This document shows, one piece after another, positions 1 through 11,033 of a DNA stretch of 64,000 nt (its first letter is position 1; the number at the start of each line of letters is the position of its first letter). The position numbers and the translations under genes were made by a program. Below the pieces are notes generated by a model, which was given only the letters and a program-made list of their open reading frames with translations, did not search any database and was not told the origin of the DNA. The DNA is from Gamarada debralockiae (taxonomy: Eukaryota; Ascomycota; Leotiomycetes; Helotiales; Hyphodiscaceae): assembly GCA_002803225.1 (NCBI GenBank), contig NXFV01001098.1, positions 27,199 through 91,198 on the forward strand. The letters run 5' to 3'.

Positions 1-135
1 CATGCAAGGCATCATGCGTCATGGCTCCTCCCGCATTCTTCGAAGTACCCATCGTGTAGTTTCACGTGACTCAGTGGTTCACCTTCCCTTTACCTTCCTG
101 ATAGGAACTTGAATAGAAAAGTTTCACTCAGTCTG

Positions 136-145
136 TATATATAAA
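136..145 (+). promoter_or_regulatory. Candidate TATA box of the aminopeptidase gene
   Basis: TATATATAAA lies about 95 bases before the ATG at 240 and is followed by a pyrimidine-rich stretch. The position suits a fungal core promoter. No transcript data are available, so this rests on motif and spacing only. Confidence 0.4.
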
Positions 146-239
146 TCACTTTTCTTCACCATCTCATGCAGTGCCATCACAATTCCGCTTCATTTTAACA
201 CCCAAAGAAAATCGATACTTGTGAAACCTGCACAGAGCA

Positions 240-2773
240 ATGGCGTTCCTTCAAAGCATCGTGATGTTTTGTCTCTTCCTTTCGGGAGCTAGGCTTGTTG
301 CAGCAGCGCCTCAAATTCATGCTCGACAAGAATATAGCTTTGCGAACGTAAGTCTTGTGTCGTATCATCTCACTTTCAGTGCTGGCTTTTCGACGTGTCG
401 CTTGTGTCTTCGAAGCCATGGCAATCGAGTTTCCATCTTGTGTCATACAAGCTTACAAGTCACTCTTACTGACGGTTGGCTGTAGATTCCTCCTAGCAGA
501 AATCTCACGTGGTATCCATGTTTCTCCGAATTCTCGCCAACCTTCTTCTGCGCATTGCTGGATGTAAGTGTAGGTATTGGAGATATGTACTGGAAACTCA
601 CAATTAGCAGGCCCCCCTCGACTACTCCAATCCATCTGGAAGTAGAGCATATGTTCCTTTCCTCAAATATGCTGCTGCCCCTACTGCAACTGCGCCGTAT
701 AAAGGTGTAATCCTAACCAATCCGTGAGTACTTGATGAACTGAAAAGAAAGCGCCCTGCTAAATGCATGTACCAGAGGTGGACCTGGCGATTCTGGAGTA
801 CAGAACCTTCTCGGCCTTGGTCCCTTGGCCCAAACCATTGTAGGAGCTAACTATGACCTGGTTTCATTCGATCCTCGGGGAGTTGGTGAGTTTCATATCT
901 CATTTCATAATATGTCAAAATGCCCTGATGCCTGACCATTCCGCAGGGTACAGCATTCCCTTGGCCAATTGCTCAGCTTCTGTTGCAAGCTCGACTGCGC
1001 CACTCCAGCGACGATTCGTTGATCAACTTCACGGTCCTAATTTCGATGTTCAATTCTTGTCGGACTTTTACCAGTCTGCACAAATTTTGGACCAGCAATG
1101 CCAGTCAACAATTGGGGGATTGAACGCTGCGGGTCCATACATGAACAGCGCTGTTGTCTCGAGAGATATTGCCAGCTTCTTGGATGCGTATGCTAACAGC
1201 AGTTACGGTCAGGGAGTGGCAGAACCCCAACAGTTGAATTACTGGGGTTTTAGCTATGGGGTCAGTCCTTTCCCTCCTCTTTGCTCTCGGTGTACTAACA
1301 TTCACGAGTCATTCCTCGGACAGGTCTTTTCCAATATGTTTCCGGACCGAGTGGGTCGAGTCGTTCTCGATGCTGTTGTTGACGCAGATGCGAATCTCGC
1401 TGGGTACGAGTTGCAGCCCACTTACGCTGACGAAGCTTTCTCAACCTTCTTTGTCTACTGTAATCTTGCAGGAGCTTCGCTATGCCCATACTACACTGGC
1501 AGTACTGCAAATAACATCCTCTCGCGGTTCGAGACAATGATAACAAAATTGAATCCCAGCCTTGCGAAATTGAGGGGCTGGGCGAATGCAACCGTTATTG
1601 AACTTACATGTACGTTTTTATTTGGACAAACTGTCCCGTTCCCAGCCTCCATTTCTCTGAGGCTGAGCTTCAATCTTCTGCCCTCTCTCTCAACTTGCAT
1701 GTGAGATTTTCAGATGTTCCAAGAAGTGCTGACTTGGGCATCTTATAGTGGAAGCCGTCAAACTCTACTCATATCAGAGTTCATATTACCCCATACCACT
1801 TCCAGGGACCCTATCCAACTATCCAAGCTTCCCTGCTTTGGCCTCATTCCTCATCGATGCCGAAACAGTGGTGCGAAACTTGACAATGGCAGCGTACCAA
1901 CAGTTGGAGAAAAAGTACGGTCTGAGTGCTCCTAGAAACCCGCTAGAATGGGCCAGAGCAATCCAATGTACAGACAATGGGAATGTTCTCAACGGAAGTA
2001 CACTTCTTAGTCTCCTCCCCTCCATTGCGCTTCTCGAGGCCCAGAGTTATGTAAGAGTCAACTCTCCTTCCCCTCCCTGTCCTCGACCATGATTCGTCTC
2101 ACATAATCCGTTTACTTATGATCTCACTGTACAGCGCTGGCCACTCCCTTTGCTCTCGAGACTGCTTTGTGAAAACTACTGACCCGGCGGTGATCTAGGT
2201 TCTTGGCGAATACACCTCAACTCTCCAACTTGGATGTGCAGGATGGTCAATTGCTGGTAAAGGAAGATATCCAGGTAAGCGAACTTAAAGCACATATGCT
2301 CCAAGTACCACAGCTGACCTGCGAAGGACCTTTTGGGGGCGCAACGAAGAATCCGATTCTCTTCATCAGCAACACCAGAGACCCGGTTCTCCCAGTCCAA
2401 AAGCAAGTACCTGTCACGGGTGTTGGGATTGGATCGGTTTCTGACTTGTATAGTGGACAAAAAGCGGCACGAATATATCAGGGCGCCCAGCTCTTGACTG
2501 TTGGCGGCACAGGAGTAAGTTTCGTATCATTTTCTTTTCTTTCAGGAGTACTACAGCTGACTAGCTTTCCAGCACACCTCCGCAGCCCTATTCAACAATT
2601 GCGCCTTCGGAAAAGTCTATGTCTATTTCCAGACTGGAGCCCTTCCTGGAAGCGATAACTCTTGTCCCTTGGAAGCAGGGCCGTGGAATATCACGGTGAC
2701 TGATGCGGAATTGAAGAAGCGGGGCTTGACCGACATCCAGCACAGGGTGAAGGCGATGATTCGTATCAAGTAG
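240..2773 (+). CDS. Secreted tripeptidyl-aminopeptidase-like alpha/beta hydrolase
   Basis: I reconstruct 11 exons: 240-347, 486-563, 611-723, 776-885, 947-1260, 1309-1609, 1749-2050, 2199-2274, 2327-2402, 2454-2514 and 2573-2773. They join in frame to 579 aa. Residues 1 to about 23 form a hydrophobic secretion signal. An NPGGPGDSG oxyanion-type loop follows, then the nucleophile elbow GFSYG with Ser239. The C-terminal TAP-like domain has C-A-G-W...RYPGPF, Asp486 in NTRDPV and His514 in GTGHTS, which completes a Ser-Asp-His triad. The family removes N-terminal tripeptides or related peptides outside the cell; the exact substrate is unknown. One intron (2403-2453) uses a GC donor. Without that splice a 17-residue insert would separate the Asp and His blocks. 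Exon borders are my inference from frame and family pattern. Confidence 0.88.
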
Positions 2774-4313
2774 GCCATGGATCAGTGCTTCGAATCAGAT
2801 GTTTGTAGATGGGCTTCTTCCTTTCATGGGATTAAAAAATGGGGGTTTCAGTTGCTTGGTCCATTTGAGGTGATCAGTATTGGTGTGTTTGAGTGGTTTG
2901 GGGTTTCGACTTTCTCCTCTCGCTCAATCCGATTCTGGGGAACGAACCATAGCTGGGTTCCATCTTCCATCTCCCATTATGTTCATTCACATTATTCTAT
3001 TAATTCTGGAGAATAATTTCTCAAAATTGTTTCCAAAGTAAGCACTAGGTGCTCCTGGGAACGTGCTCCTATCACAGGAGTGCCTTCGTATTCTCGACAA
3101 TGATTTCGGCCAGTAGCAAATTTAGTGTAAAATTGAACAATCGACGAGAGATATTCGAGTCAGTAGTTTGCAGTGGATACGGCTCTTGACCAGGCCACAG
3201 GAACGTACGATCTTCGGCTTCACAATAGAAGTCCATAAGCAGCCATTGGGGGCGAAAAGATTAAGGGTGGATTTAGCTGCATCCTAATCCATTTTTTTGG
3301 TGGAGGAAGATGCAAATCACACTTCTGGGTGCACGTTGATCCGTAGCGGGGCCCAATCACTGACTAAACCGCGTCAAGCGCGCCCAATGACTTGCCTTTG
3401 TCTCAGCGGATATCTTCCTTCGGTCAAATATTAGGTAAGGGTAAAACACCCGTACTCCAAATGCGCTCATACTGCAAAACGTTGACAATGGAAATGACGC
3501 CAGAGATATCAGTACGAAACGTAAGTTTGGCTTAATCCTAATTTTCTACTGGAACCTAAGCTGACCGTTGACAGACAGCGACTTCCCTCTACGACCCCGA
3601 AATCTGAAGTTACACGTAACTGGAAGCGGACGCGCTTTCAGCACTCGAAATAATGAGAGCCTTAAACAATTGGGCAGCAGAAGGGCCATAGCCCATCCTC
3701 AACCAAAGACGCACAACGCAACCAACCACCTTCCAGTCCTTGCAGCCCGAATAGCTAGCAACCCAGCATGTGAAGGAGTATGGATTGGATATACATGAGT
3801 GTGCATACCGGGCGATTTTCTTGACAAGTATCGCATTTGGTTTCAGTGGTATCATCTGCAGTTTCTTTGTTCCGAACGTTGAGGAGTTAATGACGGAGAG
3901 TGTTGCCGCTACTTTGCCGAGGAGAATGGTAACAGGACTTTGACGGGAGGAGGAAGGGGTCGACGGAAAGTTTTGATATTTTGATGGCCTTTCATTTATA
4001 AGCTGCCACTTATTTTCCAGTTGGGTCAAGGACTGTCATTGGCCCATCTAAGTAACATGCCTTCTAAAATACTTTGTGGCGTTTCGTCCCATTAGGGAAG
4101 TCGCTCAACTCCAAAAGCGGCCGGCCTCGGGTCTCGGTTCTGAGCTGGGCCGCATTTTAGTGCTAATAACAGTGCTCCGTAGTGGGTTTAGATAGTAATT
4201 AGAAGACTCCATCGATAAAGCTGTCTGACTATGATCTTCATGAACCTTACATTTTAAAGATCTCTTATCCCAAGTCAGTGTATAATAATTTATTTCTATT
4301 TAAATTTCTCACA
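2774..4313. other. Intergenic, no supported gene
   Basis: Only short ORFs without recognisable domains occur here. A possible spliced mini-ORF starts at 3489 but stops after about 21 codons. The last 50 bases are AT-rich and probably hold the promoter of the monooxygenase gene (TATAAT near 4280). Confidence 0.5.
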
Positions 4314-6522
4314 ATGGCGCCAGCTCAGATTGTTACAAGTTTGTCAGTTCCAGACCCTAACGCTATTCAGGACAGCAATGCGCTCCACGAGAATGAGTGG
4401 TACAATCAAGACTTCGACGGCTATCGAATTACAGAACAACCTTTGTTTCAAAAACGACCAATTCGACTTGTTTGCGTGGGAGCCGGAGCTGCTGGCCTCC
4501 AGATCGCATACAAAGTGGAACGACTTCTGAAAGATGTCGAACTTCAGATTTATGAAAAGAATAGTGACATAGGAGGAACCTGGTTGGAAAATAGATATCC
4601 GGGTTGTACTTGCGACATTCCATCTCACTCTTAGTAAGTTCGCTGCTTCCCTTCATGGGGTTGAATACTGACGCACCCAGCCAATTCACGTGGCATCGAA
4701 ACCCTAACTGGTCTCGCTTCTATTCGGGGTCTGAAGAAATTTGGAGATACTTCAAGGACGTAGCGACGATGTATGATCTGGAAAAGTATGTGACACTTAA
4801 CACGAAAGTCGAATCTGCGGTCTGGCATGAGGATGAAGGGATTTGGAAGCTCTCGCTCATATCCTCAGATGGCACTCGATCGGAAGATACTTGTGAGATG
4901 CTAGTGAATGGCTCAGGAGTTTTGAACTCCTGGAAATATCCCAATATACCTGGGATCAAAGACTTCAAGGGAAAGCTCATGCATAGTGCTACATGGGATC
5001 CCAAGGTTGACTTGAAAGGAAAGACGGTCGCTGTCGTTGGAGGAGGATCAAGTGCTGTCCAGATCATCCCCCAAATTCAGCCTAGTAAGTTGTACTCCTT
5101 CACTAATACATGATGAAGCTGACGGAATCTTCCAAACAGTCGTTGGGAAACTGATACCCTTCCTACGATCATCAGTCTGGATCACCACTGGATTCGGCGC
5201 AAAGTTCGCGGGTCCTGGGGGCACGAACTTTGATTGTAAGGCACTTCCATGTGAAGAATTTAGTTGCTAACAGTACATAGACCCAGATGAGCGCCGAGAA
5301 GAATTTAGGAAAGACCCCGAGGCATATAACAAGTACTGTCGAGATCTGGAAGGAGAGTTGAACAAGCGTTTCACCCTGGTGAGCTCTTCTCACCTAAAAA
5401 GATTCACTGAATTTAACGAACCGATTTCAGCTGCATAACAAAAGCCAAGATCAGAGGGTTTCTCGAGACCTTGTCGCAGATATCATGGCGAAACAACTGG
5501 GTCACGATCCGAGATTGACAAAAACAATGACCCCTGAATTTGCCCTCGGCTGCCGTCGAATGACTCCTGGCTCTGGCTACCTTCAGTCACTAACGAAAGA
5601 GAATGTTGAAGTGATAACCGAGTCCGTGGTCAAGTTTACTGAAGATGGCGTCGTCGATGAATCTGGTAATGATCACAAAGTGGATGTCGTGATCTGTGCG
5701 ACAGGTTTTGACGTCTCTTTTGCCCCTCACTTCGAGGTAATCGGCCGGGATGGTGCAAATTTGAAGGAACAATTCGGAGAATTCCCAAAGGCTTACCTGG
5801 GTATCACTGCCACTAACTTCCCGAATCTATTCTGTGAGTCTAATTTATGCTCGAAATATGAAATACGAGCTGATGGTGGGGCAGTACTCATTGGTCCTAA
5901 TGGCCCCGCGTCACATGGCTCTCTCCTCCCGATTCTTGAATGGCACACCCGTTACATGTAAGTTTAAAAGTCCAAAAGCGAGAGATATCTCTAACAGCGC
6001 GCAGGTTCCAGATGATCAACAAAATGCAAAAGGAAAACATCAAAGCTTTCCAACCGAAAGCTGAATGTGTGAAAGAACTTCATAATCACACGCACGAGCT
6101 GATGAAAAGACTTGTTTGGTCTGCGAGATGCAATTCTTGGTTCAAGATGGGCAAGGAGAGTGGCCCCGTCACAGCTGTCTATCCTGGGTATGTTGGAAGA
6201 AGCCCGATTCTTCCCAGTTGTGTGACAGGTGACTTCCTGCTCCTACTCAGACAACCATTGGAGAGAACTTTGCTGACTCTATGATCCGTACAGGAGCCGG
6301 CTGCATTATTTTGAAATGTTGAAGAACGTACGATACGAAGACTATGAGATTACATATAAGACGGAGAATCGATTTCAATTCATGGGGAACGGCTACACCC
6401 AGACAGAACTCGACCCGAATGGCGATCCTGTGGTATGACTTCCCGAATGGTTACTTTGTCGCGATATTACTGACTCTTAGCGCTTCTAGTGGTACTTCGA
6501 TGATCCTTTTGTACAAGTGTAA
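4314..6522 (+). CDS. FAD-dependent monooxygenase, Baeyer-Villiger-like
   Basis: Nine exons (4314-4633, 4681-5084, 5140-5235, 5281-5378, 5431-5833, 5885-5957, 6005-6187, 6294-6432, 6490-6522) join to 582 aa. The first Rossmann motif is G56-A-G-A-A-G and binds FAD. GGTWLENRYPG follows, as in flavin monooxygenases. The segment FKGKLMHSATWD fits the Baeyer-Villiger fingerprint, and a second dinucleotide motif VVGGGSSAVQ would bind NADPH. ATGFD near the C-terminal third is another family hallmark. Such enzymes insert oxygen next to ketones or oxidise heteroatoms; the substrate cannot be read from the sequence. I start at 4314 (caccATGG-like context, MAPAQ) rather than the in-frame ATG at 4278, which lies in AT-rich leader. 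No biosynthetic cluster surrounds it. Confidence 0.9.
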
Positions 6523-6750
6523 ATGAGAAGCTAGATTTAGAGATAGATTTGGGAGCTCCCAATATCCATTGCTGCGATTATTCTATGGAGGGAGACGTCC
6601 TCCCTGGTTAAAATCTACAAGGTATCTTGCGCCTTGTCACAAAATGTCCTTCAAGAAACTTTAGTCAAATATGAGAATTTTATATGGAAGTGTTTGATTG
6701 ATTCTGCTCTTCTGGGTTCCTCGAACTAATCCCAATGGTCGAGTTGGCAG

Positions 6751-6780
6751 TGCGGCTCAGTGCGGCTCAGTGCGGCTCAG
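6751..6780. repeat. 10-bp tandem repeat, three copies
   Basis: TGCGGCTCAG is repeated three times without change, about 110 bases before the start of the retropepsin-like gene. It probably falls in the 5' leader or promoter. Confidence 0.9.
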
Positions 6781-6886
6781 GATCAGCCTTTTCAGGCAAC
6801 AGGGAAAATTTTCCTTCTTCCAACTTTCAACATCACAACACCGCAATACAGTCAGCGAACACAATCCACCAGACATCATCAACACA

Positions 6887-7835
6887 ATGGAGGCCAAGAA
6901 GGCAGACCAAGACGAGATAATATACGATATGGAGTACATCAGGAACCTAGCCAGGAATTCCACGGCTGCCACCAACGCAACGGAGATAGCCAAGCTGAGC
7001 ATAGATGACAAGCCCAAGAACAATAACCCACTCGACAAAAACGGCGATGTCGATTATTCCAAGATCAAATTTGACCCTGGTTGGACGCCGCCTCCCTTTG
7101 ATGTAAAGAAGCGTATCGAGCAGCTCCGTAGCTCCTTGGATCCCGAAAGCCCTTGGTACATGCCCGAATACCATCATATCAACATTAGAGCTATCATCAA
7201 GCTCTACGAGGAAGGAAAGATTGATGGTACACAGACAATTTATGTCAAAGATGGAAAGATAGTCTCGAGGGAGGAGTCGTTTAGAGGTCCTATTCCAGGG
7301 ATTATAGAGGGAATGGCTCATCAGTATGCCCAAAAGGCTGCTTATGGTCATGGGCCCTTTGGTAACAGCTATCATGAGGTAAGTAGTAGCTTCCCTATTT
7401 CTTGGGTAGGCATTCATTTTTTTTTAGATTCGTATGCTAGTCAGGCTGACACCTGCTTTTGGAGGCGACGGGACAGAGCATGGTATCATCGCAATGAACG
7501 ACACTGGCTCGGATATATTGACCCTCTATACCACCGATTTCACCTATCTCGGGAACTCTCATATGTATTTGGGCTGGCAACCACAAGTTGCTCTAACTGA
7601 TGCGAATGGTGTGGTTACAACCTTTCCAAGTATTGTGGTACAAGTTTTGCTCGTGGGGAATGGTGATGTACCGTGGAGGAGTAACTGGATAGATGAGAGA
7701 GCGATCATCAGACAACATAATGTACCACGGTTATCAGGAGCCGGAATCCGAAATCATTTGTATTTTGGTACTGCACCTGGTAACAATTACCTGGTCGTCG
7801 CAGATACCAAGGGTGGGCTATCATCTTTGCTCTAA
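6887..7835 (+). CDS. Retropepsin-like aspartic protease-fold protein, function unknown
   Basis: Two exons, 6887-7378 and 7428-7835, encode 299 aa. The N-terminal half is hydrophilic (acidic and Asn-rich) and carries no domain I can name. It leads to a conserved-looking stretch around PWYMPEYHHINIRAIIKLY and FRGPIPGIIEGMAHQYA. The C-terminal half resembles the pepsin/retropepsin fold: a D-T-G-S motif within MNDTGSDILTLY, then short beta strands and a final APGNNYLVVADTKGG block. Only one DTG motif is present, so the protein would have to dimerise to be a protease. There is no signal peptide, which suggests it is cytosolic. Similar proteins occur in multiple copies in some Leotiomycetes, as I recall; activity is not shown. 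There are no transposon ORFs (RT, integrase) nearby, so it is not an intact retroelement. Confidence 0.72.
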
Positions 7836-8029
7836 AATTGAGCTCTTTGCCTTGGCTACTGGCTTGTTCGTATTAGTAGTAGAAGTTGGTTCAGTGCCTG
7901 TCAGTAGAATAATAAAGAGAATATATTAAAAAGGCTAAAGTTTTGAACCAAAGCAGAGAGAATAATTGAGGAAGATTGCAACAGTGACTACGCCTGTTGC
8001 TGCACCTATGACTTGCGATACAATGAATA

Positions 8030-8052
8030 AATAATAATAATAATAATAATAA
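8030..8052. repeat. (ATA)n microsatellite
   Basis: About seven to eight units of AAT/ATA lie downstream of the retropepsin-like gene in non-coding DNA. Confidence 0.9.
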
Positions 8053-8800
8053 ACCCTATCCCTTTCAAAACGGAATATGCATCATTTTCATGGAGTTTCA
8101 TTTGGGGGTATGCTATCTTCGAAGGAGCTTTTTATCAGACCGACCCTCCCAGAAGTCCTTACAGCGTCATCGCGGTCGGATTTCGGTATCGCAATGGACA
8201 TCAGATCGCCGAGACAGAGGGATGCCGAGGTGATTCTGACGAGGATCTCGTTGGGTTTTAGGGTAGGAAGGAATTAAGAAGATATGAGGTGGCGGTCGTT
8301 GATGGCATCTTCACCCTACACTCTGTTGGTTTTGAATCGTAAAAGATAAAGGTGGCTTGGGCGAGAACGACTTCAGGAGCTTGAAAATAAATCTTACCAA
8401 TATTTGAGCGATCACAAAAGTGTGGCCTCAAACAGATGCGTTCTGGCCCCATGAACGGAAGGCGCAGCTTGAGCGATTGAGGGCTTTCGCAGGGAACGAG
8501 GTTGCTGCACATTTCTTGAGGAATGGCCATCCTCATGACACCCTAATTCGCATTTGGAGCTCTAAAAATTGCTGTTGGTTAAGCTCAATATTAGCCATGG
8601 ACACTCCGTCACCGCGGTCAACCCCAGAAAGCACTTCACCTCGCGTTTCCATCATTGACTGCTCAACTCCATGTACGGAAAACGCGCTCAGAGACCTACA
8701 ATCTACCTTCGGGCTCTGACTTTCGCCGAGGCGGCCGGGAAGATATGGAATAACTCCTATTTAAAGAACACGCCTACAAAGCTTCGTCCTGCTTGTATGG

Positions 8801-10421
8801 ATGACAGCTTTGACAATTGCTCTCCTTTGGTGGTGGTTTGACGAGAACGGCAGACCATTCTATTCCAGTACAACAACTTGTTTTCAGGCCCACCGGCACT
8901 GGACGGACCGCAGTTTATAGACGCAGATCATCATGTATATATACGGTATGTCGGCGGTTGGACTCCAGACAAGACTCGAAAAGACGGATCATTCCCAGGT
9001 AAGAGGCCAATCCCCCACAGAACCATCATTGACAAGTGTTGGCCAGGCGTTTGCTTCGATTTTGCTTTCAATGGCAGTAACAGGATCCTCCTATCGGTTT
9101 CATCGCCAACCTCGAAGACCGCACCCGGCTTAGCTTTTCTTCCGATCACCAACGTTTCACACGCCGAGCCCATCTCCCTCCTCGCACGAGTGGACGACGA
9201 TGAGTACATTATCCTCCCGAATGCTTCATCCATCGTGTTGATTCGAAAGGGGAACTTGGAACCCCACTCAAGACTCGAGGTTCGAATAATTGCGGCAATG
9301 GATGGAGGAGAAGTTGTAGAAACGATACAGATCGAAGGCATTTGAATTGATGAGGCAGGACAATTTCTGCCTGCCGAATCCGTCTCAACTGCGAAACTTC
9401 CTACGACAGATGCTACGGAGCTCGCACGCCCAGGCCCATACCGCAAGATGCTCGAGATAGTTACGGACCATCCAGATTCCGTGGCAGGAAGAGACAGAAG
9501 GAAGAATACTCGTTCAAGGGGTTGCATACTGGGCGGAGTGACCGGGTGGGAGTATTTGCTGGGCGAGATGTTTGGGGTCGATCATGTTACTGTAGGAATG
9601 GATGGAATGTGTTTGATACAAGAATGCATTGGAGGCAGAGGAAGTTCTGCTGGACTTGCAGATGTCTTCTTCCAAAGGTTCCATGCCAATCAATGAATGA
9701 TAGCTAATGTGAGGCAGCGGTCCTCTTGGATCTGCACAATACTCCCAACCATGGCTATTTGAAGGATACGTCCCAGAAGTGATGGTATTCCAAATTTATA
9801 CCCTCTTCGTGGCTTCTTATTCAAGTTTTTCAGGTGATAAACATTGGCAACGCCGATTGGGATTCCTTCCAACTTCATAATGACGAATACAAGACAATAT
9901 GGGAGCTGAGTATGATTTTCGAAGACACGTACGTTTCCCTGATCCGCGCAATCAGGACGCTGGCATATCCGAAATATTCCACCTCGACCATACCCTCCAC
10001 ACAGACCGCACCTGATAGACTTCCAATCTTTGTTATGAGGCTATTCCGGGGACAACTTGAGCAGGTTATGCATTCTCGGTCTTCTGGCTTGATACTTCAG
10101 GATGGCTGAACACAGACGTCAATTTCGAGAGGCCCGCGGAGGACCAGAACTTCTTCCTTGATGGTGAACCTCCCCTCTTCCATTTTCGATTCATATCTGA
10201 CGGCAGATCTAGAAGAAAGCTCGTCGAAGCAATGGCGATTGACCGAACGGGGGAATCAACGTGTCGCAATTCTTCTCCATATGCATTTTTGCCGATATCT
10301 AGCGAGGGATGCTGAAAAGTGTGCGTTTCTGCCTCCTGAAGTCTACAAAGAGACGATTGGCTCTGAAGAAACTGGTTTCGACGATTTGCTTGAGGATGAC
10401 GACGATTGGGAGAGAAGCTGA
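8801..10421 (+). pseudogene. SGNH/GDSL (CE2-like) hydrolase, decayed
   Basis: Three in-frame blocks line up with a fungal SGNH-hydrolase pattern having an N-terminal beta-sandwich. The start would be the hydrophobic leader MTALTIALLWWWF at 8801. The beta-rich block 8888-9345 ends at an in-frame TGA (9343-9345) inside IEGI*IDEAG. The same frame continues to 9677 with GVTGWEYLLGEMFG and VTVGMDGMCL. Introns 9678-9717, 9785-9833 and 10164-10206 look intact and restore VINIGNADWDSF, FWLDTSGWLNTDV and QWRLTERGNQRVA. Between LEQ (10064) and VFWLDTSGW (about 10080) the frame changes and a short segment seems missing. The leader and the first block are also out of frame unless a 20-nt GT..AG stretch is skipped. 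Three lesions make loss of function likely. A classic GDSL nucleophile box is not evident, so the family call rests on overall resemblance. Confidence 0.62.
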
Positions 10422-11033
10422 TGAGGAGGTACGTTCTAGCATGTCCGAGGTATCACGACATGAGATCGGCGTCCTCGCATGTTGGGCATGCGATCGACAT
10501 CGATCTCCTGCTCGTACCTGACATCCATCTGTTTGGCAGATCGAGATTGAAGTTATTCAGAGTTGCTAGAATGTGCGAAATTCCATAGACAACAATCAAT
10601 AAGTGTGAAGTACCCTAATTGTCGCCAAGCCCCGCAATGACCCCCTTTCCCGTTTCAGCTGATAAACTTCGGCTCTTTCTTATCTGATCTGGAAAGGCTA
10701 GAACCGAAATGCAAGCTACATCATCGTTATTTCCTGTGTGGTGCGTCGGCTTTTGCAGGAATGACTTGCAGAAATTTTCAACTTAAGAACATTCATCTCA
10801 TATTATGGATTGAGAACCCTCTAAACAGAAGAGCTCCATACTCTTCGTCTCATCAATCGACCATTCTTATCCTATTCCACCGTTCCGTTCGAGTCCATCA
10901 ACGGGTCCCCACATCGAATCAACAAAGGCACACGACCTTCCACAAAGCTTGTCCCACCTCAAGCTACAAGATTAAAGGACACCTTGACGATAGAATTGGA
11001 CAAAACAAACATATATCCAGCCTCTAGCCAGCA
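10422..11033. other. Intergenic with MFS gene leader
   Basis: No gene is seen here. The last 200 bases are pyrimidine-rich and Thr/Ser-codon-like in composition, and probably form the promoter and 5' untranslated region of the MFS transporter. Confidence 0.5.

Noticed and set aside
3489..3608. Possible spliced gene starting MEMTPEISVRN with a clean intron
   Set aside because: The second exon stops after ten codons; no downstream coding exon fits.
3610..4029. 139-codon minus-strand ORF
   Set aside because: No recognisable domain or splice partner, and composition like the surrounding non-coding DNA.
4278..4313. Upstream in-frame ATG of the monooxygenase
   Set aside because: It lies in AT-rich leader and would add a hydrophobic 12-residue stretch not expected in this cytosolic family.
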